Source: an uncultured Cytophagales bacterium (GTDB lineage: Bacteria > Bacteroidota > Bacteroidia > Cytophagales > UBA9547). From it: a stretch of 33,430 bases of DNA. Position numbers and translations under genes: made by a program. Below are positions 25,544 to 32,723 of this stretch, piece after piece. Within the stretch, counting starts at the first letter, position 1. Each line of letters begins with the position of its first letter. Below the pieces are notes generated by a model. That model was not told where the DNA came from. It was given only the letters and a program-made list of their open reading frames with translations, and ran no database searches. The DNA lies in NCBI GenBank assembly GCA_945957555.1, contig CAMFLX010000041.1, positions 1 through 33,430 of the forward strand. Reading direction: 5' to 3'.

Positions 25544-26231
25544 TTTTCTCAAAGTTTAAAGGGGCACGTTTCCAATTGCGTGTCCAGTGTTCATCCGTTT
25601 TCACATGACCTTTGCGCACGTATTTAAACACATGGTTTTGAAAGTCATCCACTGCATAACCCTCTATATTCCTGCTTACCACGCCTTCCATAGTGCAAGG
25701 TTTTTGTTGCAGGATGTCGCTAGAGCCAAACACACTTGCTTGTTTTACAAGTGCTAGCACACCTTGTTCGTAGGTTTGCTGATCATCACCAGGTTCTACC
25801 GTTTGCAAAACAGGTACCGTAGGAAAATCAAAACAAGCCGCATAGAACTTGGTTTCCTCCCAAGAAAGCCACTGTTCGTGTAGCCTTACGCCAAACACAT
25901 AATAGTGGCTGTCGAGATTTTCGTATTTGATGGAGTGAATGGCATACAAGTTCTCTCCAAAGAGTTCCAGATCGCCGAGATCGTTTTTGAGTAGCTCCCA
26001 CTTTTCGCGTAAGAAACGCGTCCAAGGCGTAGTAGAAGGTGCCGCATGTGAGCGAGCAAAGACCCCATAGCGACTCAGACAGTTGTTTTCCCCATCGAGT
26101 TTCTCTGTGTGAATCACCGTTTTGATCTTGCGAACCGCAGCCCAATAGTCATGGCTGATGCGGTCGTCGCTGGTAGTACCCGGCGAAAAGGGATAATGAT
26201 AAGTACGACCATATTTTCTAGAAATAGACAT
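25527..26231 (-). CDS. ATP-dependent RNA ligase partner of HD-Pnk
   Basis: About 234 residues from ATG 26231. The frame is open to 26291, but the added 20 residues precede the conserved MSISRKYGRTYHYPFSPGT. All nucleotidyltransferase motifs are visible: motif I TEKLDGEN with lysine K44, motif III ELFGEN (89-94), IIIa YVFGVR (111-116), IV MEGVVSR (181-187) and V FKYVRK (202-207). It should form an enzyme-AMP adduct and seal 3'-OH to 5'-phosphate RNA ends. It is short, with no extra C-terminal domain. The gene overlaps HD-Pnk by 17 bp and is the first gene of the pair. Promoter elements before it are unclear. Confidence 0.9.
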   Translation of the reverse strand: MSISRKYGRTYHYPFSPGTTSDDRISHDYWAAVRKIKTVIHTEKLDGENNCLSRYGVFARSHAAPSTTPWTRFLREKWELLKNDLGDLELFGENLYAIHSIKYENLDSHYYVFGVRLHEQWLSWEETKFYAACFDFPTVPVLQTVEPGDDQQTYEQGVLALVKQASVFGSSDILQQKPCTMEGVVSRNIEGYAVDDFQNHVFKYVRKGHVKTDEHWTRNWKRAPLNFEKNVDNQ

Positions 26232-26415
26232 AATCTTAAAGATTAAAATAAAACATAATACTATAGCAGGCACCTTAATGATAAGGTGCAAAGAGGCATT
26301 AAAAACCCTGCGAATGCATTACATGACTATGTCCTTTGAGCAAGTGAATATAAAATTGAGTATCAGAGATACTCTATAAGCTTCAAAATTACAAAATGTT
26401 TTTGTATTTATAGCA

Positions 26416-26444
26416 AAAGCCCCAACCTTACAGGCTGAGGCTTT
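26416..26444. terminator. Imperfect terminator-like hairpin
   Basis: AAAGCC (26416-26421) pairs with GGCTTT (26439-26444), and CA/TG plus CC/GG pairs inside, separated by single mismatches, close a 5-nt loop. It lies between the CotH gene and the RNA ligase gene. Its distance from the CotH stop (about 420 bp) is long, so its target is uncertain. Confidence 0.5.
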
Positions 26445-26597
26445 CTCATGAAACAATTATAGGTATAAGGAATGCTCTCATACATCAAGGCATTTTGGAG
26501 CAAACAAAAGATGTTTTCAATTTACCACTTAATCATGAGTTTGAGATTAACTAACCTTAACTCGGGATAAGAAATTTGTTATGAACCTTGGTTCTGC

Positions 26598-26738
26598 GGG
26601 TGGTAAACGCAGGAAAGGTGTGAAATCCAAACGCATGGACAGTGTGGGGTGGCTTTGTGTGCAAAATGCGTTTGGATTTGGTCTTTCCTGCCACCCTTTC
26701 TTTTGGTACTTTTTCTTTGTGTGAGCAAAGAAAAGTAC
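26598..26738. repeat. Large palindromic element plus adjacent hairpin (REP/MITE-like)
   Basis: Nested inverted repeats fill the gap downstream of the CotH gene. AAATCCAAACGCAT (26623-26636) is perfectly complementary to ATGCGTTTGGATTT (26666-26679). Outside these, GCAGGAAAG (26609-26617) pairs with CTTTCCTGC (26683-26691), and GGGTGG (26598-26603) with CCACCC (26691-26696). Directly next to it, GTACTTTTTCTTTG (26706-26719) pairs with CAAAGAAAAGTAC (26726-26738) with one bulged T. No transposase gene is present. The remaining parts of the gap, 26292-26597 and 26739-26862, hold only the hairpin at 26416 and otherwise nothing I can name. Confidence 0.65.
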
Positions 26739-26862
26739 AAGAATGATGCATACTGAAAATGTATTTGAACAGATATTGTTAAATTAAAATGCTCATAAAC
26801 AAAAAGATATAAGTAGTATACATTTTTGCTTACCACGAATTGAGCTTAACCAACTCAAACTA

Positions 26863-28497
26863 CTACCTTTTATACACCAATCTGGTCTGAATCCCCAAAT
26901 CAGTCTTACATTTCACAGCATATAAGCCCGCAGGAAGACCCACAATTTCAGCAGAAAGCGTAATCTCATTTTTGTCCATACCCTCTTTACGATACACTTG
27001 TTTGCCCTGTGCGTTATAAAGTTCCAACTCTAGAATCCTTGCCGGCGCTTGTATAGAAAGCACTTCGGTAAAAGGATTAGGATACAAATCTATCCCAGTT
27101 GCAGATTGCTGCTGCACAACATCAGTACCTGAAGAAACCACGCTACAGGTGCCTCCAAGGTTGTTATCCATCCAAGTAAGCCTATTGGCGATCCATGTTT
27201 TCAAAGTTTGCAACTCAGCGCTGTACGATGCCACTGTATAGGCGTTGAAATTACCAGGATTAGTACCCAAAATCTTCCATTTGGTAAAATGTCTTACCTG
27301 CGCTTGTGCCAGCGTGTCCAATGCATAACTATCCAAATAACTATTGATAGACGAAGTACTTAACAAGGAAGTCCTAAGCGACTGATAGCGACACTTCACT
27401 TGATTGGCAAAATTAGGATCTTGCAAAAGCCTAGACCAGAGTTTTGGCATAGGCAAGGTAGCAGGGTTGCAACCCACATACATCCAATCGGTATAGGTAC
27501 CACCTTGACAAAAGGAAGCATTGCCCAGTGCAAAATTATAATCCCACACAGGCCCAGCCTTAAATTTCCCTTTAGTGCCATCGAGCGCTCTTTTTTCTTT
27601 GTGGAAATAAGCACTAGCCTTATAACCATCCGTATTTTTCGTGAATTCAGTAATGATCAAGTAATCTATGAAAGACTGAGTACTGATATACTTAGCATAG
27701 CCCACAGAAGTATCTGCAAAATTGGCCGACTGGATAGCTGTCTCCATACTGTCTATAAAACTGTGAATATAAGCTTCCTGCTTTGGACGTATGTCCTCTG
27801 ATTTAGGGTAATGGTACAACCATACCACATCTTGATTGTTTGAAGACTTGTATTTCGATACAAAGCTCTTATCGGCAGTATTGTTTTTCTTGTCGATCTT
27901 CATGATGTAGCCACCCGTGAGGGGAGTGCCTACCGTGTCAGCAGAAGTCATCTTGGCTACATCCACCCTTTTGCCACCCCTTTTGATGGACTCTGTAAGA
28001 ATATAAATCCCCCGATATTCCCCATTCAGGATCACCTCACAGTACCTCGTGCGAGGGCCCCAATGGTCCATCTGGTTCCAGATTTTGTAAGTAAGCACGT
28101 TTCTGAGTAGAGATATATCGTTATAAGGCGCATAGAGGACCCAATCGTTATCCGCAGGCATACCTAGCAGTGGGTAGTCAAGATTTGCGTTCTTCACGCT
28201 GTCACGCGTTTCAAAGCCATACTGTTGCTGAGGGTAACTCTGTGAGCTGTTACCACGCACCTCGATACCAATGTTGTTGTTGTAATGGTAAGTCTTGTCC
28301 GATACATTGTTGATCTTACCCTTACCATTGTATATAACCTTGAGATTTACATTTACCTTGGGCTCATTAGCAATTGTTTGCCCTTTGGTGTTAATGATAA
28401 AAATCGGCAAATTGGACGACTGAAGCGTCACGTTTGTTTGTGAAACACATGCCAGCCATGTTGACAGCATCGTGCTTATTGTTAAAACTTTCTTCAT
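26863..28497 (-). CDS. CotH-family protein kinase, secreted, with T9SS type A sorting domain
   Basis: About 544 residues from ATG 28497; the frame extends to 28581, but ATG 28497 begins a signal peptide (MKKVLTISTMLSTWLACVSQ). The CotH core is present: GIEVRGNSSQSYPQQQYGFE, LLRNVLTYKIW, EVILNGEYRGIYILTESIK, and GPVWDYNFALGN (314-325), which holds the metal-binding Asp. CotH proteins are atypical kinases; the Bacillus member phosphorylates spore coat proteins. The last ~80 residues are a T9SS sorting domain (LYPNPFTEVLSIQAP, then LPAGLYAVKCK and TRLVYKR). It closes the envelope operon, 85 bp after the DUF2490 gene. An extracellular protein kinase or structural surface protein is expected. The substrate is unknown. 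Confidence 0.88.
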   Translation of the reverse strand: MKKVLTISTMLSTWLACVSQTNVTLQSSNLPIFIINTKGQTIANEPKVNVNLKVIYNGKGKINNVSDKTYHYNNNIGIEVRGNSSQSYPQQQYGFETRDSVKNANLDYPLLGMPADNDWVLYAPYNDISLLRNVLTYKIWNQMDHWGPRTRYCEVILNGEYRGIYILTESIKRGGKRVDVAKMTSADTVGTPLTGGYIMKIDKKNNTADKSFVSKYKSSNNQDVVWLYHYPKSEDIRPKQEAYIHSFIDSMETAIQSANFADTSVGYAKYISTQSFIDYLIITEFTKNTDGYKASAYFHKEKRALDGTKGKFKAGPVWDYNFALGNASFCQGGTYTDWMYVGCNPATLPMPKLWSRLLQDPNFANQVKCRYQSLRTSLLSTSSINSYLDSYALDTLAQAQVRHFTKWKILGTNPGNFNAYTVASYSAELQTLKTWIANRLTWMDNNLGGTCSVVSSGTDVVQQQSATGIDLYPNPFTEVLSIQAPARILELELYNAQGKQVYRKEGMDKNEITLSAEIVGLPAGLYAVKCKTDLGIQTRLVYKR

Positions 28498-28582
28498 AAA
28501 TATATGTAATTGTCTATTTTTTACTATTATTAAATACTGCGTTGGCTGTACTTGGCCAATCATTAACCAAGGCCAATCCATT

Positions 28583-29254
28583 TCAAAAGGTGAATTTGTA
28601 CGAGAAGCCCATAATGTACGACCGCACAGGGTCAGGCTCGTTAAATTCCCTCTGATGCATCAGATAGATGTAGACCTTGTGGTGTTTGTTCAAGCCATAA
28701 GCCACACCCGCCGTATAGCGCACCCTATTGGCTTCACTTTTATCGTACTTGACCTGATAGTACAGCTCAGAACTCACATACGGCGCGTACCGCTTGTCCA
28801 GATCCAAAGAAACTTCCGCTTTGCACCGAAAATAGTCACTTGGTATGTACCCTTTCTCTGAAGTTTGGAGCGCTGTATACTGCCGCTGGTACCTGAACCT
28901 AGGCTCGAATACGATTCTTTTTAGAAACTTTTTCCTAAAGCCCAGATCAAAGCTTACCCGATCTCTAGGGTTAAAGTAAGGGCTGATCTCCCGTTTTCCA
29001 GAATGTCGGTACTGCAACCCTAGGCTGATCCACTTTTTAGGTTTAAACTCCGCACCTACAGCCACATAATAAGTTTCCAAGCGACTCATGTTTTCGCCAA
29101 TCCTAGAACAGGCTTCTACATTTGCCGAAAACTTCCGATTGATCTTTTTCTCTACCGTAGCCTTGAGCCATAACCTTACATCGTTCATTTGAGTCCAACC
29201 CAACTGTACGACCAAGAGTAGGAGCAGTAGTGTTTTATTTCTTTTTCTCACCAC
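28583..29254 (-). CDS. DUF2490-family outer membrane beta-barrel protein
   Basis: A 223-residue protein with a signal peptide (MVRKRNKTLLLLLLVVQLGW, cut near TQ). DVRLWLKATVEKKINRKFS is the DUF2490 opening, followed by alternating strands with many Tyr/Arg (WISLGLQYRHSG, RIVFEPRFRYQRQYTAL, YAPYVSSELYYQVKYD) and a terminal aromatic (GFSYKFTF) typical of outer membrane barrels. The start is a GTG at 29254, within the end of the DUF4956 gene (20-bp overlap). The barrel may be a channel or anchor for the products of the operon. Function is not known for the family. Confidence 0.82.
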   Translation of the reverse strand: MVRKRNKTLLLLLLVVQLGWTQMNDVRLWLKATVEKKINRKFSANVEACSRIGENMSRLETYYVAVGAEFKPKKWISLGLQYRHSGKREISPYFNPRDRVSFDLGFRKKFLKRIVFEPRFRYQRQYTALQTSEKGYIPSDYFRCKAEVSLDLDKRYAPYVSSELYYQVKYDKSEANRVRYTAGVAYGLNKHHKVYIYLMHQREFNEPDPVRSYIMGFSYKFTF

Positions 29255-30002
29255 GATAAAATATTTCCAAGGCGGCGATGTCTCTTACGAAATCAATTTT
29301 TGTGACCGTCACTTTATAGATATCCAGTCCAGTTCGTGTTCTCAAATCCTCCAGCAAGTCATCGTTGTGCTCAGGTTTGATGAGCTGTATGTTTTCGTAC
29401 AATACCGCTTTAGAAAACTGCCTTTTGATCAAGATGTTGCCGTCGAGCAAGAATGTAGCCAAGATCAAAATCCCACAAATGACAGACATAGGCACGAGAC
29501 CGATCCTGATCGCACAAATCAAACCAATGGCGATCACGATGAAGAGATAGGTCATGTCTTTGGTAGAAATACCCTCCGTCCTGTACCTCAGCATGGAAAA
29601 CACTGCAAACAAACCGAAAGCAGCCCCAGTGGAAAACTTGATATTATTCATTACCAAGGTGAGCAAGAAAATCACCAAGTTAAAAGAGAAATAAGTAAAG
29701 ATGATCTCCGTTTTGTGGTAATTGTTGATATAGATCAGCCCAATGATGATCAATACCGATGCGATATTAATCCCTAGGCCTATGAAAAACTCTGCATCTA
29801 TGCGTACCTCATCCTCCTTTTTATCCTTGTCGTCGTCGTCTTTCTTTTTCTTCTTCTTTTTGTCTTTGCCATCCTCGGAAGACTCCACATCAATAGTGGC
29901 ACTATGTTTAGCTTCAACCACCACATCGTTTTGGGCCAGTGCTATTCCGCTGTCAAAAAGGCCTAAAACCACTACCAACATTAAAAAATACTTACGCAAC
30001 AT
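29235..30002 (-). CDS. DUF4956 membrane protein with Lys/Asp tract
   Basis: A 255-residue protein with an N-terminal signal or anchor (MLRKYFLMLVVVLGLFDSGI), then a charged tract at residues 40-65 with seven lysines in a row (48-54) and four aspartates (55-58). Three or four membrane helices follow (FFIGLGINIASVLIIIGLIY, FNLVIFLLTLVM). The DUF4956 signature AVFSMLRYRTEGISTKDMTY (residues about 133-152) and a cytosolic C-terminal domain (LIKPEHNDDLLEDLRTRTGL) complete it. In bacteria DUF4956 genes sit with VTC-domain and CotH genes, as here. It overlaps the VTC gene by 11 bp and is overlapped by the DUF2490 gene by 20 bp. It probably forms the membrane part of a polyphosphate-linked complex; this is inferred from the neighbours. 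Confidence 0.88.
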   Translation of the reverse strand: MLRKYFLMLVVVLGLFDSGIALAQNDVVVEAKHSATIDVESSEDGKDKKKKKKKDDDDKDKKEDEVRIDAEFFIGLGINIASVLIIIGLIYINNYHKTEIIFTYFSFNLVIFLLTLVMNNIKFSTGAAFGLFAVFSMLRYRTEGISTKDMTYLFIVIAIGLICAIRIGLVPMSVICGILILATFLLDGNILIKRQFSKAVLYENIQLIKPEHNDDLLEDLRTRTGLDIYKVTVTKIDFVRDIAALEIFYRGEKKK

Positions 30003-30753
30003 GTTTAATTTTATTTATGTACAATAATTGGGGTTTGAAATTGTTCTGTTTAATATCGGGGTTAAAGCTCACCACACCCAAGCAATACTTGCTCAAGCCA
30101 CCCTCTCTGATACCCAGTTGCCTCATGAGGGTACTCACTATAGAGCTAGTACTCTTTTCCTGTTTCAACTCTAATATGATCACGTGCGAATAATCTTTGA
30201 AGTCACCATTCCTTACAAATTGTAAGTTCAAGTCTATGGTACAACGAACCTTCGCTTCCAGGTTTACCAAAGTAGCGCGGTGATAGTTCACCCAAAACTG
30301 AGGCATGAAATATTCCGAACCATAACCCGTCTGAACCTGCAAAAACTCAGATTGCAGATCGCAGTCCTTAATATCGTCCACGATTTCCTCTATTTTGATC
30401 CGCGTCTTTACCGTGCGGCCTTTGTTGTTTTTAAGTTTCACCTCCAAGAAGTTGATCCCCGACTCTACATAGTTGCGCGACCTCACCTTATGCCTATTGC
30501 TTTTTCTAGCTTGGTGCTTGTGGTATAGATCAAACTTGGGCGTATCGTAGTACAAGGTCTCATACCTGCTCATTCGAGTACCTTCCACTTCCAATACCTT
30601 AAAATGCCCCTGCAAAAGCTCCAGTATCTCAGGCAAGCGTTCCGCACCAAACACATATTTAGTATCAGTACGGTCCATCAGCTTCACCGAATCCATCTCC
30701 TTGAGTGAGATCTTCGGATAGTTCACCAATATGTTATTTATGGATTCAGACAT
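29992..30753 (-). CDS. VTC-domain polyphosphate polymerase-like protein
   Basis: A 253-residue protein with a VTC domain of the triphosphate tunnel fold. Signatures in order are MDRTDTKYVFGAERL, YETLYYDTPKFDLYHKHQAR, the basic strand RHKVRSRNY, FLEVKLKNNKGRTVKTRI, FWVNYHRATLVN, VRCTIDLNLQF, VIILELKQ and GLSKYCLGVV. Conserved Lys/Arg pairs and Glu in EVKLK and ELK would bind phosphate and metal in the tunnel. In yeast Vtc4 this domain makes polyphosphate from ATP; bacterial relatives are not well studied. It has no signal peptide, so it acts in the cytoplasm. Its ATG overlaps the stop of the preceding gene (TAATG), and it overlaps DUF4956 by 11 bp. Confidence 0.9.
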   Translation of the reverse strand: MSESINNILVNYPKISLKEMDSVKLMDRTDTKYVFGAERLPEILELLQGHFKVLEVEGTRMSRYETLYYDTPKFDLYHKHQARKSNRHKVRSRNYVESGINFLEVKLKNNKGRTVKTRIKIEEIVDDIKDCDLQSEFLQVQTGYGSEYFMPQFWVNYHRATLVNLEAKVRCTIDLNLQFVRNGDFKDYSHVIILELKQEKSTSSIVSTLMRQLGIREGGLSKYCLGVVSFNPDIKQNNFKPQLLYINKIKHVA

Positions 30754-31322
30754 TATTTAAATGTATAGCTATAAACCTTTTTACCAATCAACCTATTCTC
30801 CGCATCGTAAGTAAGTCTCTCTTTTTTGAGACCTTTACTGTCGTAACTGTAGACAGACTTCTCCACCAAAGTGCCCTTGCCGTCATACACCGTTTCAGTA
30901 GTTTTTTCGCCGTAAGCGTTGTAGGCAGTCACTTCCTTTTTCAAGATCGAACCCTTCGCATCATAGGTCAATTCCTCTATCTTATCCCCGTTGCTATTAT
31001 ACTTGTACTCTTCCCTTTTCTTGATGGTACCATCCGCATTGTAAAACACATGCTCTACCCTGTCGCTGTTTTTATTGTACTTGTAAGTAGCCTTCTCCTC
31101 CAATTTATTGTTGACATAGACAGACTTTTCTATCACATTGCCGTTGTCGTCGTACACCTCCACCTCTTTTTTGACGATAGTTTTACCATCCTCCACCTTG
31201 GTAGCCTCCGTGCTCAGCGACTTGATCTTGTTCTTCTTGATATTCGCCTTGCTTTGGGCAGCTAGGCCCATACTTACGCCTATCATCAACCCTATTATAA
31301 TCCCTTTCAACCCTGCAGCCAT
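30753..31322 (-). CDS. Secreted YD/YwqK-like repeat protein
   Basis: A 189-residue protein with a signal peptide (MAAGLKGIIIGLMIGVSMGL, cut after AAQ). The rest is made of tandem units of about 20-23 residues with the pattern Y-D/N-xxG-xxxxKxVY, for example VYDDNGNVIEKSVYVNN, FYNADGTIKKREEYKYN, TYDAKGSILKKEVTAYN and YDGKGTLVEKSVYSYD. These resemble YD/RHS or YwqK-type antitoxin-like beta repeats. It is located in the periplasm or at the cell surface. The ATG follows the stop of the lipoprotein gene directly (TAAATG), and its own stop overlaps the VTC start, so it is part of the operon. The molecular role is unknown. Confidence 0.78.
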   Translation of the reverse strand: MAAGLKGIIIGLMIGVSMGLAAQSKANIKKNKIKSLSTEATKVEDGKTIVKKEVEVYDDNGNVIEKSVYVNNKLEEKATYKYNKNSDRVEHVFYNADGTIKKREEYKYNSNGDKIEELTYDAKGSILKKEVTAYNAYGEKTTETVYDGKGTLVEKSVYSYDSKGLKKERLTYDAENRLIGKKVYSYTFK

Positions 31323-32723
31323 TTAGTCAATCAATTCAAAATTAATGTCCGTCACATTCCCGTCATTCACCGTCACATTCTTTTTGATCGCAATCACCTT
31401 AGGTTGATCCGGATCGGTCAGTGAAAGCTCATTTTTGGAAATCACATACACGATATAGTTACCATTGGGCAATTCCCTAAACTCATAAGTGCCCCCATCT
31501 GAGCTTGAAGTTTTATCAAAATACCCTTTGCCGCCCTCTTTCATGATGAATACATCAAAACCAGCCGTAGGTCTAGAATTAGAGCAATTCGAAAACTCAG
31601 AATTACAGTCGATCACCCTTACCACACCCGATATTTTAAAAGGGCCCTCTACCAGTTCTCTCTTGTCTTCTTTTGCTAAGGTAATCACACCCATGTCAAT
31701 GCTTGCATTCGTTACCTCCAGCTCCTTCTTTACCACTATATGGTTAGCACCATTGGTCTGAGTGGTATCGCCTGAGTAGGCATACACTACATATTTGCCA
31801 GGCATGAGCTCTGGGAACATGAAGTCTCCCTTATAGTCGGTACTCACCTTGTCCAAGTACCCGCTCTCGCCCACACGTGCAATATACACATCCTCATCAG
31901 CCAATACCGATTTCACGGTTTTCACACTGAAGGTCTCATCATAGTACTGCGCCCATACTTGGCCCTTTATCGAATATTGACCCACCCTTTTGTCCTCCTT
32001 GGCAATGACCAGATTGCCGATATTTGCATCAGCACTGGTAAGCGTCACCTGTATTTGCGATACCGACTCTCCCGTGGCAGAAGTATGGTTGGTATCTTTA
32101 GAGATCGCGTAAATCGTGTAGTCGCCCGCAGGTAAACTCGTAAACACAAAGGAACCATTGAGCATGGTTGTTTCTTTTTTAAACATCAAAGGATCGCTAC
32201 CCTCCTTGATTAAGTATACATCTTGATCTACCAAGTAGCCAGAGCCCGTTTTTACCGTAAAGTTTTCGTTGTAAAAGTACCCGAATACCTTACCACTGAT
32301 ATTAAAGCCGCCCTCGTCCAGCTTCCGTTTGTCTTCAAGTGCTATGACAAACGGACTCAGCGTTACATCAGAAGTCAGGTCCACATTTTGCACTACAGTG
32401 ATGTCTTCAGAAGCAGAGCCACCTGTGGTGTCCTTGGAGTACACATATACCTTGTAGTTGCCAGACCTTAAGTATTTAAACTCAAACTCACCCTCGTAGT
32501 CCGTCTTGGTTTTATCACCGATGCCAACGTTGTCGCCATAGATCAGATACACATCCAAGTCTGCCCCAGGCCGCTGTTGTGTATACTTACTAAGATTGTT
32601 GCTGTAATATCTCGCCCTCACAGAGCCCTTAATGCCCAACTTGCCACCTTTCCCCTCTTCCTTTTTGCAAGAAAGTACCATGAACCAGATGCTACTGGCC
32701 AGTAGAATATGAATAATTTTCAA
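31323..32723 (-). CDS. Lipoprotein with four carboxypeptidase-regulatory/CNA-B-like repeats
   Basis: A 466-residue protein, first gene of the envelope operon. The N-terminus MKIIHILLASSIWFMVLSCK carries a lipobox (VLSC) followed by KKEEGKGG; charged residues right after the Cys are typical of lipoproteins exported to the surface in this phylum. The start is a TTG at 32723, since the first ATG lies inside the signal peptide. Four repeats of about 105-115 residues follow, each opening with a strand like ISGKVFGYFYNENF, then DVYLIKEG, a GSFVF-LPAGDY-IYAISKDT segment, and ending in VIAKEDKR (three of four). The repeats are likely beta-sandwich domains of the SdrD-B/carboxypeptidase-regulatory kind. 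A surface scaffold role is inferred. Confidence 0.82.
   Translation of the reverse strand: MKIIHILLASSIWFMVLSCKKEEGKGGKLGIKGSVRARYYSNNLSKYTQQRPGADLDVYLIYGDNVGIGDKTKTDYEGEFEFKYLRSGNYKVYVYSKDTTGGSASEDITVVQNVDLTSDVTLSPFVIALEDKRKLDEGGFNISGKVFGYFYNENFTVKTGSGYLVDQDVYLIKEGSDPLMFKKETTMLNGSFVFTSLPAGDYTIYAISKDTNHTSATGESVSQIQVTLTSADANIGNLVIAKEDKRVGQYSIKGQVWAQYYDETFSVKTVKSVLADEDVYIARVGESGYLDKVSTDYKGDFMFPELMPGKYVVYAYSGDTTQTNGANHIVVKKELEVTNASIDMGVITLAKEDKRELVEGPFKISGVVRVIDCNSEFSNCSNSRPTAGFDVFIMKEGGKGYFDKTSSSDGGTYEFRELPNGNYIVYVISKNELSLTDPDQPKVIAIKKNVTVNDGNVTDINFELID

Noticed and set aside
26557-26836. Two overlapping minus-strand frames of 64 and 85 codons
   Set aside because: They run across the palindromic element; their sequence simply translates the inverted repeats, and no promoter or familiar motif is present.
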